DNA of 48,322 bases. It comes from DAOUBP01 sp964513075. Its GTDB lineage: Bacteria > Chloroflexota > Anaerolineae > CG2-30-64-16. Below are positions 27,719 through 36,879 of this stretch, piece by piece; within the stretch, counting starts at the first letter, position 1; the number at the start of each line of letters is the position of its first letter. Below the pieces are notes generated by a model. The model saw nothing but the letters and a program-made list of their open reading frames with translations. It was not told the origin of the DNA and searched no databases. The position numbers and the translations under genes were made by a program. The stretch lies in the NCBI GenBank assembly GCA_964513075.1, contig CAZELR010000033.1:1-48322 (forward strand), given 5' to 3'.

Positions 27719-29892
27719 ACGACCTCCTGTGTTTGTGGTGATTCAACCGGAGTGAAACGATCATCTGCGCTGTGTGCGCCATCCAGTCTCACTGCCGTCG
27801 CCCGCAGGAGCAGCAAGGCGCTGGCGTTGCCCGCAGCAGCATGCGTTTGCAGCCACGCCGCGGCGGGCAGGCTGGCCCAAGCCTGCAAAGACGCCTGCAG
27901 GCGTTCTTCAGCCGGGTGATACGCCGGTGCGCCAGCCCTGGACGGCCAAATCAGCCACAGCGTCGCCGCGGCTTCCTGGTCCGTCTCCGGCCAGAGCGGC
28001 AGGGCCGTGTCTGCCAGACTACCCAGCCGCTGCGCCAGCTCGACATCGTCCGCGGTGTTGGCCAGACAGTCGGCGGCCGTCCAGGTAGCCAGGTCGCCCA
28101 ACCGGTTCTCAACCCAGCCCAGGAGCTGCGCGGCCGTCAAGGTCGCTGTGCCGCCTGCGCCTGCGGGCTGCCGCGTGCCATTCAGGCTGCTCGGCGCAGG
28201 GCTCCCCCCGCCGCCAAGCGTTGCCAACGCGGCCGGCCAGGCTTCCGGCAGCAGGGCCTTGGCGAGCCGTTGCAGCTCTGCCTCGGCCCAGGGTTCCGGC
28301 GGGGCGCCCAAGCCCCTGAGCTGCTCAGCCAGCTCGGCTTGCGCCTCTCCCAGTGCAGCGAACAACTCATGGCTCTCGTCCCGGTAATCGTGCGCTTCTT
28401 GCGCCATGGCCAGGTAGGCCTGGCGCAAAGCATGCACGTTCGCCTCCAGCCAACGTGCCTGCCCCTGGTGATAAGCGGCCTCAAGGTACTTCTGGGCGTG
28501 GCGGGGCACCATGATCCAGTAGGCCCACGCGAGCGCCAGCAGGCGCCAGGGCCGCACCAAGATCGCCCGGGCGGCGGCCCAGGTCGGCGTCGGGAACCCC
28601 GCACACAGCTCTTCCAGGGCTTGCAGCGCCTGCGCCACCGCTGTCTCGGCCCCGGCAAACCGGTGCCCGGCTGCCTCGAGCCAGTCCTCGATGGTCACAC
28701 ACGCCGCCTGGAGCTGAGCGGCAAGCGCTTCCAACTCCTGCCGGTAGAGACCCACGCGCGGCCAACCAGCCGCCGGCAGCAGGCGCTCCCGCCGGAGTTG
28801 TTCCAGGGCGGTCTTCCAGGCGGTCACCTGACCGTCCAGCCATGCACCACGGGACGTGTACTGTTCAGCATGTGCCTGGCCAGCCCGTTTCTCTACCGCC
28901 GTGCGCAGCACGGCCGGCAGCTTCGAGAGCGCGTGCCAGGCGGGCCGCTGGCGCTCCCAAACCTCCGCCGGCGGCTCCAGCGGCACTGCGCCCTCCAGAA
29001 CCAGGCGGTGACGGCCGGGCGCCACTGCCAGCCCGGGCAGCTCCCAGGGAGGAAGATCAGCCTCCACCAGGACCTGTGAGGTTGCTGAATCCTCAAGAAT
29101 CCGAGCCTGGCCGATCAACTGCTCCGCGATCGCCATGGCGCATCTGACGGCCACCTGTTGCCGGATTTGGGTGAGGGGCGCCTGCCAGGCAGCCGCGCCG
29201 ATGCTCCAAGCCCCGCCGACCGTGCCATCAACCGCAGGCGCTTCGTGGCGCAAACGACCTGCCGGGGCTTGTAACGCCACGTCGCTCCAGAGCAGCGTCG
29301 CGAGGGCCGTTGCTGCACGCGCCTGCCAGGCCCCTGGTTCCCAGCGCAAACGCGCGGCATCCACAGGCCCCGCGATGAACACCTGCTCGGCGCCGGCATC
29401 AATCAGCGCGTGCGCCCAGTTGGCTGCCAACTTCTCGGCCGCCGGTTCAGCCAACAGCAGGCCGCGCGTTGTGACGTGGATGCGCAGACGCCGCCACACT
29501 GTCTCAGCGAGCCTGGGCAGCAGCGCGGGCAGCGTCTGCAGGCGTCGAGTCGGCGACTCAAGGTCGCCTGTGATATCCACCACGGCCCAGAGCTGGATTT
29601 CGTCCTGCCGCGCCAGCGCATACCCGGCCGCCCGGAGCCGGCCGCTGGCTTCTCCGCTGGCCAGGCAGTCACACGCTTGACTGAGTGCGCTCAGCGTGGC
29701 GGCCAGCTCCGCCTCCCCTCCGGCGTCGCCCTGGGCCGCGCAGCGCACGGCCGCCAACGGCGGTTCCGCACCCAGCCAGGCCCGACTCAGCACCTGTAGC
29801 TCCCCCGCCACGGCCTCGGCTGCCGGCCCAGCCATCAGAATTACCGCCCGGCGGATGCGGCGCTGGGCTGGGGGTGAAGTCTGTTCGGTCAT
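27715..29892 (-). CDS. Large Ala/Leu-rich helical protein of the tubulin/RT operon
   Basis: The start at 29892 (MTEQTSPPAQ) is chosen for its GAGGAGG six bases upstream. The product is 725 residues. The N-terminus has an alternating hydrophobic strand (RRAVILMAGPAAEAVAG) and a Rossmann-like section with IQLWAVVDITGDLES. The middle and C-terminal thirds are long Ala/Leu/Glu/Gln helices, probably coiled coil. One hydrophobic segment (RPWRLLALAWAYWIMVP) could be membrane-inserted. No named family is recognised. It follows the Tubulin_2-like gene by 86 bases and overlaps the GTPase-like gene by 4, so it probably acts with both. Confidence 0.55.
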   Translation of the reverse strand: MTEQTSPPAQRRIRRAVILMAGPAAEAVAGELQVLSRAWLGAEPPLAAVRCAAQGDAGGEAELAATLSALSQACDCLASGEASGRLRAAGYALARQDEIQLWAVVDITGDLESPTRRLQTLPALLPRLAETVWRRLRIHVTTRGLLLAEPAAEKLAANWAHALIDAGAEQVFIAGPVDAARLRWEPGAWQARAATALATLLWSDVALQAPAGRLRHEAPAVDGTVGGAWSIGAAAWQAPLTQIRQQVAVRCAMAIAEQLIGQARILEDSATSQVLVEADLPPWELPGLAVAPGRHRLVLEGAVPLEPPAEVWERQRPAWHALSKLPAVLRTAVEKRAGQAHAEQYTSRGAWLDGQVTAWKTALEQLRRERLLPAAGWPRVGLYRQELEALAAQLQAACVTIEDWLEAAGHRFAGAETAVAQALQALEELCAGFPTPTWAAARAILVRPWRLLALAWAYWIMVPRHAQKYLEAAYHQGQARWLEANVHALRQAYLAMAQEAHDYRDESHELFAALGEAQAELAEQLRGLGAPPEPWAEAELQRLAKALLPEAWPAALATLGGGGSPAPSSLNGTRQPAGAGGTATLTAAQLLGWVENRLGDLATWTAADCLANTADDVELAQRLGSLADTALPLWPETDQEAAATLWLIWPSRAGAPAYHPAEERLQASLQAWASLPAAAWLQTHAAAGNASALLLLRATAVRLDGAHSADDRFTPVESPQTQEVV

Positions 29893-29978
29893 CGTTGCCC
29901 TCCTCAAGTCGTCGGCAGCCTGGCAGCTTGGAAAACTGGGCGACCAAGCTGCCAGTTGTCGGCTCGCGCGTTGTCACC

Positions 29979-32531
29979 CTAGCACCCGGCCTCCGCAGCC
30001 CCCATCCGCACCACATGCAGCGGCGTCCCCCTGCGGCGTGCTTCGGCATAGGCGCGCTGCCAGCCGGCAGCGCCTTTCAGCGTGTCAAACGACGCGCCGT
30101 AGATCGTACGCAGCGCCACGATGCGTTCCGGGTCGTGGGTGCTGACCAGCGTGTAGCCGCTGTTGGCGAAGATGCTTTCCGTCGCATCCGGCACGCCAAT
30201 GGTCAAGAAGTTGGCCTGGCTGGCCCCGCCGTCGGGCATCAGCGCCCGATCCTGGTTCCAGGCGCCCGCAGCCAATCCGGTCAACCGGCTGATCCACTGG
30301 CCGGCCGACCGCTCATCCCAACGGATGGCCAGCACATCTTCGACGGTGATCTCGCGCAGCGACGCAAAGGATTGGGCCGCCACCTCGATCAGACGCTGCG
30401 CCAGCGCTTCGGCCGCCAGCTCGCCCCAACCCAGCGCACCGGCAGGGGCCGCCGCATCCTGGCCGGCAACCTGCAGTGCGAGATCGGCCGGCTGGCCGCG
30501 CTGCTGCTCATAGAGCTGCTCCACCAGCTCCGGCGTGGCCAGGTTGATCTCGCTACGCCCCACGGCCAGGCGGGCCAGCTCGACCTCACGCCCCGCCAGC
30601 AGGCGGCGCGCTTGCAGCAGGCGAGTCTGCGCCTCAGTGACTTGTAGCACCCGGCTGCGCACCTCGCGCAGTCCTGCCAGCAGCACTTCGCTGACCGCCT
30701 CAGCGACACGTTGGCCCAGCGCCAGGCGGGCGTATTGGGCCGCCTCATCCAGGTAACGGTTCGTCGCGGCGCGCATTTGCCCCTTACGCATAAAAAAGAG
30801 CGCCTCAGCCGCCCGGTCCAGCGTTGCGCCGGCTGCCTCCAGCGTCTTGCGGTTCCCCTCCAGCGCTGCAGCCTGGCGTTCGGCCTCGGCTCGGATGGCC
30901 GCGTGCTCCGCCTGCAAGGCAGCTTCAGCCTGGCCCAACCACCCGACCGCCTGGGCCAACCGGCCGCCGGTCAGGGCGCTTGCCGTGCCGTTCCTGATCT
31001 CGGCTTGCAGCTCGCTTGTCAGGTCCTCCGCCGTCTTGATGATCTGGCCGAACGCATCGCCGTAGACCCGCCGTTGCATGAAGTGCGTGACAAAGGTGCG
31101 CGCCAGGGTCGGCTGCTCCTCGACCGGCGCCTGTTCCAGGCTGGCAGGCGGGATCATTTGGACGTCGAGCGGTGCGCCGTTGGCGTTCAGGCCTAACCGT
31201 TCGCGCAAGGCCTGCGCGCCCGTGAAGGCCGCCCCCGTAAGCGCGGCGGGTGCGTCAGCGAGGCAGACCTCGGCGATCTCGCTGGCCAGCCGCACCGTGC
31301 AGCGGTCGGCCGTTGCGCCGGCCGGGAAACGGATGATCGCCTGGCCGGCCGTGCCGAGGTACGTGCCGCGCCCGGCCGGGCTGACGCCTTGCAGCACGCC
31401 CCCTTCATTGACGGCGGTGAAGATCTCCCGTGCGCCCACGTCGGTGCTCAGCAGCAGCCCGATCGTCTGGCTTGCCAACTCACAGACCTCCTCATGGTTC
31501 GCGAACGCCTTGCCGCGCTCGTCCACACCATCGAACACGAAGACGAGGTCGAACGGCGGCTCCTTGCTGGTGACCTGGATGCCGCCGGGATAGCGCGCCT
31601 GGAAGCCGCCGCCCGCTTGCAGATAATCCAACTCGACGGAAAACGCCTGGGTGTTGGCATCGAAATTCGGGCCGTGCACGCCGGGGAAGGCGCCGGGCAG
31701 CACGACCAGGCCGACCACGCGGCTGCTCTCGCCGAGCTCGCCCACGGCCAACAACGCCTCACGCACCAGGTAGGCCAAGTCCACCATCCCGCCGCTGTTC
31801 TGGCCCCCGCACGCAGAGCCGGCGATGACCACATTGATGCCGCTGCGGTCGGCGACATCGTGGCGCAGGTCATCGCTGCGTTCCACCAGCCGGCGGATCA
31901 CCGTTTCGATCTGACGGTTCACGGCCGGTGTGTTCCACATCAGCGACAGCAGGCCCTGCGTCCGCTCGCCGGCCGCACCATCCTGGATGCTGGTGCGGCG
32001 GATGCGGTACAGGTCGGCACCGAGCCGTTCGACCACATCCGGGTGGCGTTCCGGCGTCCGGCGCATGCCGGCCAGCGGCACCCGTTCGAGCAGGAAAAAC
32101 TCACTTCCGGTCTCCAGCGTCACCACGCGCCCCCGCCGGCCTTCCCGCACGGAGATAGGATCTTCCGCGCTGTCGAAGGCCTGGATGACGGCATTCTCCG
32201 GCACATGGCCAAAACGTTCGATGAACGCGGCCTTGAGCCGGGTTGCAATCTGCCGGCCCGAACCGCCGATCCCCACAAAGAGCAGCGCCTGATCCAGCCG
32301 CACGCGCGCCGGGCGACTCCCGGCAGTGGCCCGCCGCCAGGGCGACGGTTTGACCTTGGCGGTGCGCGGCGCGCCCACCAGCGCGTTCAACTGCTGAAAG
32401 ACCGTTTCGGTTGTAGAAGTCAGTTCCGGCATTGTCACAGGATTCATCGGAGCGCCTCCTTTCAAATTGCCATTCCCTGGCGTGAATTGGGTTGCCATTC
32501 GACCTTCAGTGCCGTTGCCGTGCATGTCCAT
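29979..32531 (-). CDS. Tubulin_2-like (FtsZ/tubulin-fold) protein
   Basis: The 850-residue product contains LLFVGIGGSGRQIATRLKAAF near residue 85, like the opening strand-loop of Tubulin_2 proteins. A later IAGSACGGQNSGGMVDLAY matches the Gly-rich nucleotide loop (tubulin signature position). VVGLVVLPGAFPGVHGPN and DLVFVFDGVDERGK continue the GTPase-domain strands. The second half is helical, with Ala/Glu/Gln-rich coiled-coil potential (AEAALQAEHAAIRAEAERQAAALEG). Two good starts exist: 32531 (AGAGGAGG five bases upstream) and 32447 (AAAGGAGG eight bases upstream). Tubulin_2 proteins are bacterial, often next to vWA/FHA genes, and their function is unknown. The gene is 25 bases after the vWA gene. 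Confidence 0.75.
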   Translation of the reverse strand: MDMHGNGTEGRMATQFTPGNGNLKGGAPMNPVTMPELTSTTETVFQQLNALVGAPRTAKVKPSPWRRATAGSRPARVRLDQALLFVGIGGSGRQIATRLKAAFIERFGHVPENAVIQAFDSAEDPISVREGRRGRVVTLETGSEFFLLERVPLAGMRRTPERHPDVVERLGADLYRIRRTSIQDGAAGERTQGLLSLMWNTPAVNRQIETVIRRLVERSDDLRHDVADRSGINVVIAGSACGGQNSGGMVDLAYLVREALLAVGELGESSRVVGLVVLPGAFPGVHGPNFDANTQAFSVELDYLQAGGGFQARYPGGIQVTSKEPPFDLVFVFDGVDERGKAFANHEEVCELASQTIGLLLSTDVGAREIFTAVNEGGVLQGVSPAGRGTYLGTAGQAIIRFPAGATADRCTVRLASEIAEVCLADAPAALTGAAFTGAQALRERLGLNANGAPLDVQMIPPASLEQAPVEEQPTLARTFVTHFMQRRVYGDAFGQIIKTAEDLTSELQAEIRNGTASALTGGRLAQAVGWLGQAEAALQAEHAAIRAEAERQAAALEGNRKTLEAAGATLDRAAEALFFMRKGQMRAATNRYLDEAAQYARLALGQRVAEAVSEVLLAGLREVRSRVLQVTEAQTRLLQARRLLAGREVELARLAVGRSEINLATPELVEQLYEQQRGQPADLALQVAGQDAAAPAGALGWGELAAEALAQRLIEVAAQSFASLREITVEDVLAIRWDERSAGQWISRLTGLAAGAWNQDRALMPDGGASQANFLTIGVPDATESIFANSGYTLVSTHDPERIVALRTIYGASFDTLKGAAGWQRAYAEARRRGTPLHVVRMGAAEAGC

Positions 32532-32556
32532 GAGACCCTCCTCTTACTGACCTTTG

Positions 32557-34254
32557 TCAGGCCAACAAATTCTCGTACCGAATCTGATACTCGCCGCAGC
32601 CGATCACCGCACCGTCTTCCAGAGACGTGGCGTGGCGCAACGGCTGCCCATCCAACGTTGCCTCACCGTCGAGAGGGCTGATCGTGACCGAGCGGCGGCT
32701 CTCGGCCGTCAGGCGCACCGCGCCTGACCAGCCCTCCAGCCGCCACGCATGCTCCCCGCGGCGCCCCAGGATCACCTGCCGCCGGCGTTCGTGGCCCAGA
32801 TCACGGGCCAGCGCCAACGCCGAGCCAGCCGGCGTCGCCACGGGAGCTAACTGCCCGGTCAAATACGGGCCCCGGCGGCGCAGGGCGATCAGCCCCACGG
32901 CCGTTAACCCCAACATGGCGCCACCGCCGGTCCAGAGCGGCCAGGTCGGCCGGAAGGCGTCGCCGCTTCCTCCCGGCAGCGGCCCTCCGGCGGCCGCCAG
33001 CCGCAGCCCCGGAGTGGCTGAGGGGGTCACCGTCGGCGTTACCGTAGGCGTTACCGTCGGGCGCGGCGTGGCGCTGGCCGTCGGCGTGCGGCTGGCAGCC
33101 GGTGTGCGGGTGTGCGTGGCTGTGCTGGTCGGCGCCGGGGTGGCACTGGGCGTCGGCGTGGGCAGCCGGAGCTGATCCTGCCACACGCTCACCCGTCCCT
33201 GACCGGTCAGAATCACCTGCCAGGCGCCCTGGGCTGGCCGCGCCACCCGCCACACCTCCTCACGGCCGGCCGGGCCCTGGCCGGTCACCGTCACATCGGC
33301 CTGCCCCGCTGTCGCGCTGCGCCCGCTGGGATCGCGCAGCGCGACCGTGGTCGCCGGGTTGTGTCTCCAAATAGTCAGGATCAAGGCGGCCAGCGCTTCC
33401 TGCACCGGAATCTCCAGCGTGAAGGGTGTGTCCGGCGCCAGAAGCGCCGTGGCCGCCGGCGCCGCACTGCCGGCCGAACCCAGCAGCTGCCGCACGATGG
33501 CGTGATAGATCGGCAGCAGGTCTGCGGGCTGGCCCGCGGCATACAGCTCGCCGCCCGGCGTCGTCTCGGCCAGAGCCGTCCAGCGGTCAGCCCAGGCCGC
33601 CGCGGCGCGTCGGCCACAACTGGTGCGCGTGTCGCTCAACAGAACCACCGCCAGAGTCGTGTCGGCCTGGGCCAGCTCGGTCGCCGCCGCTTGCAAGGCT
33701 GCCACATACCCTGTCTCGTCATAGCTGCCCGGGTGCGTGGTCGGGTTGGGGGCCGGCTCGCCATCCGTCAACAGCACGATCAGGCGTTGGCTGCCCGGTT
33801 GCCCGGCGTCGTTCAGCAGCCGCCCGGCTGCCCGCAGCGCCAGCAGATGATCGGTCCAGCGCAGCGGCTGCGGGTGGCTGGCGGCTGCGATCAGGCTCTG
33901 GCGGGCCGCCGCATCCGCCAGGTCGGTAAGCGGGGCCACCTGCTCCACCTCACCGCCAAAATTCAGCAACGCTAGCCGATAGTGTGCACTGCTGTCGGCG
34001 CCCAGGGTGTTGATGAACAGTCGGCTCGCATCCACCCGCAGCAGCTCCGGATCGGTGCCGATCCCATCGCAGTCCCACATCGAAGTGCTCTGGTCGGAGA
34101 CCAGGACCACGTCGTAGGCCGGCGGCAGCTCGCTTTCCGCACTGGCGGCCCGCACAATCACAAAAACCAGTCCCGCTACCAACAGCAGGAACCCAATTAC
34201 CACCAACAAACAGCACCCACACGACCGCTTTTCGACCCGCTTGAAGATCCTCAT
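32557..34254 (-). CDS. Membrane-anchored vWA domain protein with C-terminal FHA domain
   Basis: The 565-residue product starts with a membrane anchor (CCLLVVIGFLLLVAGLVFVIVR). A vWA domain follows with MIDAS DQSTSMW (about 53-59) and LIVLLTDGEPAP. A long Pro/Thr/Ser linker (TPTPSATPAP..., about 365-420) leads to a second TM segment (TGGGAMLGLTAVGLIAL). The C-terminus resembles FHA (VTISPLDGEATLDGQPLRHATSLEDGAVIGCGEYQIRYE). Predicted topology puts vWA outside and FHA in the cytoplasm, so FHA could bind phosphothreonine on partners. AGGAGG lies five bases upstream of the ATG. It follows the NYN gene by 23 bases. Confidence 0.8.
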   Translation of the reverse strand: MRIFKRVEKRSCGCCLLVVIGFLLLVAGLVFVIVRAASAESELPPAYDVVLVSDQSTSMWDCDGIGTDPELLRVDASRLFINTLGADSSAHYRLALLNFGGEVEQVAPLTDLADAAARQSLIAAASHPQPLRWTDHLLALRAAGRLLNDAGQPGSQRLIVLLTDGEPAPNPTTHPGSYDETGYVAALQAAATELAQADTTLAVVLLSDTRTSCGRRAAAAWADRWTALAETTPGGELYAAGQPADLLPIYHAIVRQLLGSAGSAAPAATALLAPDTPFTLEIPVQEALAALILTIWRHNPATTVALRDPSGRSATAGQADVTVTGQGPAGREEVWRVARPAQGAWQVILTGQGRVSVWQDQLRLPTPTPSATPAPTSTATHTRTPAASRTPTASATPRPTVTPTVTPTVTPSATPGLRLAAAGGPLPGGSGDAFRPTWPLWTGGGAMLGLTAVGLIALRRRGPYLTGQLAPVATPAGSALALARDLGHERRRQVILGRRGEHAWRLEGWSGAVRLTAESRRSVTISPLDGEATLDGQPLRHATSLEDGAVIGCGEYQIRYENLLA

Positions 34255-34277
34255 CGCAACCTCCTGGGTTTTAATCG

Positions 34278-34922
34278 TTAGTTCGGCTTCTGCAGCGCCG
34301 GGGCGGCCGGCGCCCGATGGCCATTGCCGTTGAGCGCCAGGCGCTCCGCCGCCACTGGGTTGACATACCGCACCTCGCTGGTTGCGGCTGCCAGCGGAGT
34401 TGCTGAGCCGGTGCTTGCGCTGGCTGCCGTCTCCACCAGTCCCGGCACCTGACTGGCATACACGAAACAGCTGGCTGCCACCGCCAGCTCGATCGCCGTT
34501 CCATTGTCTGGCCCGATCACGTGCACCTCGATCCCCCGCTGCACCAAGCCTTCCACCAATGGGACAAAATCCGAATCCCCCGTGGCCAGGACCACGATGT
34601 CAGTTTGTCCTGCCACCGCCGCGCCCCACACCACCATCGTAATCACCGTGTCGATATCCGACTTGTAGGCGCCGTCAGGCCGTTGCCGCACAGGACGCAC
34701 TTCCATCTCGGTGAAACCGGCCGCCTGCTTCAGGCCGATCAGTTGGCTGCGCTCCCGCTCCATCCCGTTGTAACGCGGAAAGTAGATGCCCGCCTGAACG
34801 ATGATGCCCAGGTGCGCGGCGTAAGCCAGCAGCGCCTCGTGATTGACCCGCCAACCGGTGTCCCGATCCTGAGCCAGGTTCGCCGCATCATCCGCCACCC
34901 AAACTCGCTTGCGATTACGCAT
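34278..34922 (-). CDS. NYN-domain (LabA/DUF88-like) ribonuclease
   Basis: The 214-residue product shows the PIN-like NYN fold: VWVADDAANLAQ (metal-binding Asp near 10), KSDIDTVITMVVWG and IVVLATGDSDFVPLVEGLVQRG. The conserved acids of the DxxN, D(I/V)D and GDSDF motifs are all present, so it is probably an active RNase. The C-terminal 50 residues are low-complexity. AAGGAG lies six bases upstream of the ATG. It is the first gene of the series that ends with RT-cas1-RNase H-cas2. A role in trimming RNA before or after spacer capture is possible (inference). Confidence 0.82.
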   Translation of the reverse strand: MRNRKRVWVADDAANLAQDRDTGWRVNHEALLAYAAHLGIIVQAGIYFPRYNGMERERSQLIGLKQAAGFTEMEVRPVRQRPDGAYKSDIDTVITMVVWGAAVAGQTDIVVLATGDSDFVPLVEGLVQRGIEVHVIGPDNGTAIELAVAASCFVYASQVPGLVETAASASTGSATPLAAATSEVRYVNPVAAERLALNGNGHRAPAAPALQKPN

Positions 34923-35377
34923 GATCGTCTCCTTTCCAGCGCTAGCTGCTTATACTTAGGAGCCTGTCGCCCGCCCCGTTCTTACTCAGCTCCGGAGCAG
35001 CAACTAAAAAGGCCAGACAACTTATCGTTGTCTGGCCTAAGTAAAGCAGATCAGTTGCGCCTCGTCATGCCCTGGCGCTAAATCGCTTTCAAGATGTATG
35101 TGATTGTGCAAATCGGCGTCTTTTTACAGTTCGCTCCCGCACAGGTGTGGTAAAATGATGTCACAAAAAAGACGGTAGCGCCGTTCCCACCCAGCCGCGC
35201 TACCGCCATCCCGACTGTTGGTGACCGGAAGAGCTTTTGACGGCGCTTCCCCCGGCGCAGCGGATGGGGTGTGCCGGCTCGCCGGGTCCGCTGTCGGCTC
35301 AGGCCCGGTTACACATCGCATTATATGTCTCTTGCCGGGGAGCGCAACTTTGCGCAACCGGCTCTGGAGCCTCGCAT
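34923..35377. other. Intergenic region separating the two CRISPR gene blocks
   Basis: It holds a terminator hairpin (35006-35037, listed separately) and a possible extended -10, TGGTAAAAT at 35148-35156 on the plus strand, with no clear -35. A hairpin pairs CGGTAGCG (35173-35180) with CGCTACCG (35198-35205) around a 17-base loop. The 215 bases between the -10 and the ATG at 35378 would be a long 5' leader for the plus-strand gene. No protein gene is convincing here. Confidence 0.45.
35006..35037 (-). terminator. Strong intrinsic terminator upstream of the NYN operon
   Basis: GGCCAGACAAC (35011-35021), a 5-base loop and GTTGTCTGGCC (35027-35037) form a perfect 11-bp stem. On the minus strand it is followed by TTTTTAG. 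It would stop leftward read-through from the Cmr/CARF operon before the NYN gene. Confidence 0.8.
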
Positions 35378-36832
35378 ATGCCTGATCTCAACGCTGCACC
35401 TGGCGTCTATCATCCCTTTCCGTTTGTTCCCGGCTTATTCTACGCCGTACCGCTACAATGGCTGGCCGACGTACAGGAGACCGGCGATCTGGACACGCGC
35501 CATTTGCTGCTGGCAATGAACAGCGGCACAGACGACTTGCTAGTTTTCCCGCCTGAGCACAACGAGGCCTACTGGACGCGTGAGAATCCCGAGCAGCTGC
35601 CCAATATCGTGAGCTACCCCACCTATCTGCGCTACCTCAAAGCGCTGATCGCCCGCGGTTGGCTCCATGTCGATCGCCATGACACCAGGGCCGCTCACGT
35701 CTACGCGTTGGCCGGTTGGCCGAACTTCGATGGCGCGGGGGTGCTCTATGTGCCGCGCTCTCACATCCAATACCGCTGGCCGGCGTGGCTGGGCCAAGGT
35801 CAGTGGGCGCCGCGGGCGGCCTTGCTGGCGTTCCTGGCGAAGATGACGACCGAAAAGACGGGCGGCCCGGTCGCCGTGGGCCAGCCGCTTGACGTAACCG
35901 CCTATGTGAAAGAGTTGCGCCAGCGCGCCCAAACCATCCTGCCCAGTGCACAAGTCGCCGCGAAGGTCGGTGACGGCATCGCGATGCTTGCCGACCTGGG
36001 CCTGGTCACCGAGGTTGCCCACAGCCGTTTCAACCACTGTTATCGGCTGCGCACGGATGCCTTCGACCGTCCGCCCACGTGGCCCCTGGCCGAGATCGCG
36101 GCCCGCTGCGGGCTTGATCTGGCCCGGGATGAGCCGTGGGTGGCCCTGATCCAGGCCTTCCTGCGCTCCAACTTCTGGCCCCTCACGCGCAGCCCTGAGG
36201 TGTGGGGGGCCATCCGGCGCCACGTCCCTGATGGCGTGACGCACGACGCGGCCCAGGCGATCGGGCGACTGCTGGCCCAGCGGGTTGCCCGGCCGCGCGT
36301 CAGCCGCTCGGCTACCAGCCCAGGCGCAGTGCTCAAGGACTACGCCGCGCAGCAGCGGCGTCCCTGGCTCCATGGTCCCACCTTTACGCTGCCCCTGGTC
36401 AACGGCGCGGCCAGTGAGCTGGGCCTGTGGCTGCCTGTAGTTACACCAGCCAACAGCGACGCCACCCAGCTGATTGTGCGGCCCACCTGCGGCCCGCGTC
36501 TCAGCGACGAAGACGCGGTGGCCCTGCTCGAGGGCACACGCTGGTTCATTCGTCAACCGACGGCGCGCTACGTCGAGCAGTTGATCGAACTGCCGCTCCC
36601 CCTCCGCCCCGATCGGCGCGCGTTGATTGATGGCCTCTTTCTGGAAGGTAGTCACCTGCATACGGCTCTGAATTTTAGCTTGCCCTTCAGAGTGGCACTG
36701 GAACCCAGGCAGCAGAACGCCCGGCTCACCCTCACGTGTCAGTTCCGCGTCCTGCCGGGGCGCACGGCCGCGGTCACGCGCCAGAACGCAGCCCAGCCTG
36801 CCCCGGACCTGCAGGCTCAGCGTAGCAGCTAG
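35378..36832 (+). CDS. Protein of unknown function, lone plus-strand gene in the cas region
   Basis: The ATG at 35378 (MPDLNAAPGVYHPFPF) has GGAG eight bases upstream; the frame upstream to 35237 looks non-coding. The product is 484 residues, soluble, with no TM segment. A section near residues 75-110 (YLRYLKALIARGWLHVD) resembles a winged-helix recognition unit, and PLAEIAARCGLDL could be another helical HTH-like element. No family is recognised. It is transcribed against all surrounding cas genes, convergent with the CARF nuclease gene (47 bases apart). A regulator is possible but unproven. Confidence 0.6.
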   Translation: MPDLNAAPGVYHPFPFVPGLFYAVPLQWLADVQETGDLDTRHLLLAMNSGTDDLLVFPPEHNEAYWTRENPEQLPNIVSYPTYLRYLKALIARGWLHVDRHDTRAAHVYALAGWPNFDGAGVLYVPRSHIQYRWPAWLGQGQWAPRAALLAFLAKMTTEKTGGPVAVGQPLDVTAYVKELRQRAQTILPSAQVAAKVGDGIAMLADLGLVTEVAHSRFNHCYRLRTDAFDRPPTWPLAEIAARCGLDLARDEPWVALIQAFLRSNFWPLTRSPEVWGAIRRHVPDGVTHDAAQAIGRLLAQRVARPRVSRSATSPGAVLKDYAAQQRRPWLHGPTFTLPLVNGAASELGLWLPVVTPANSDATQLIVRPTCGPRLSDEDAVALLEGTRWFIRQPTARYVEQLIELPLPLRPDRRALIDGLFLEGSHLHTALNFSLPFRVALEPRQQNARLTLTCQFRVLPGRTAAVTRQNAAQPAPDLQAQRSS

Positions 36833-36879
36833 CGCGGCCCGCGCCTAGCCTGCTTGTAAAATCAGCGCGAAGTTGCGTG

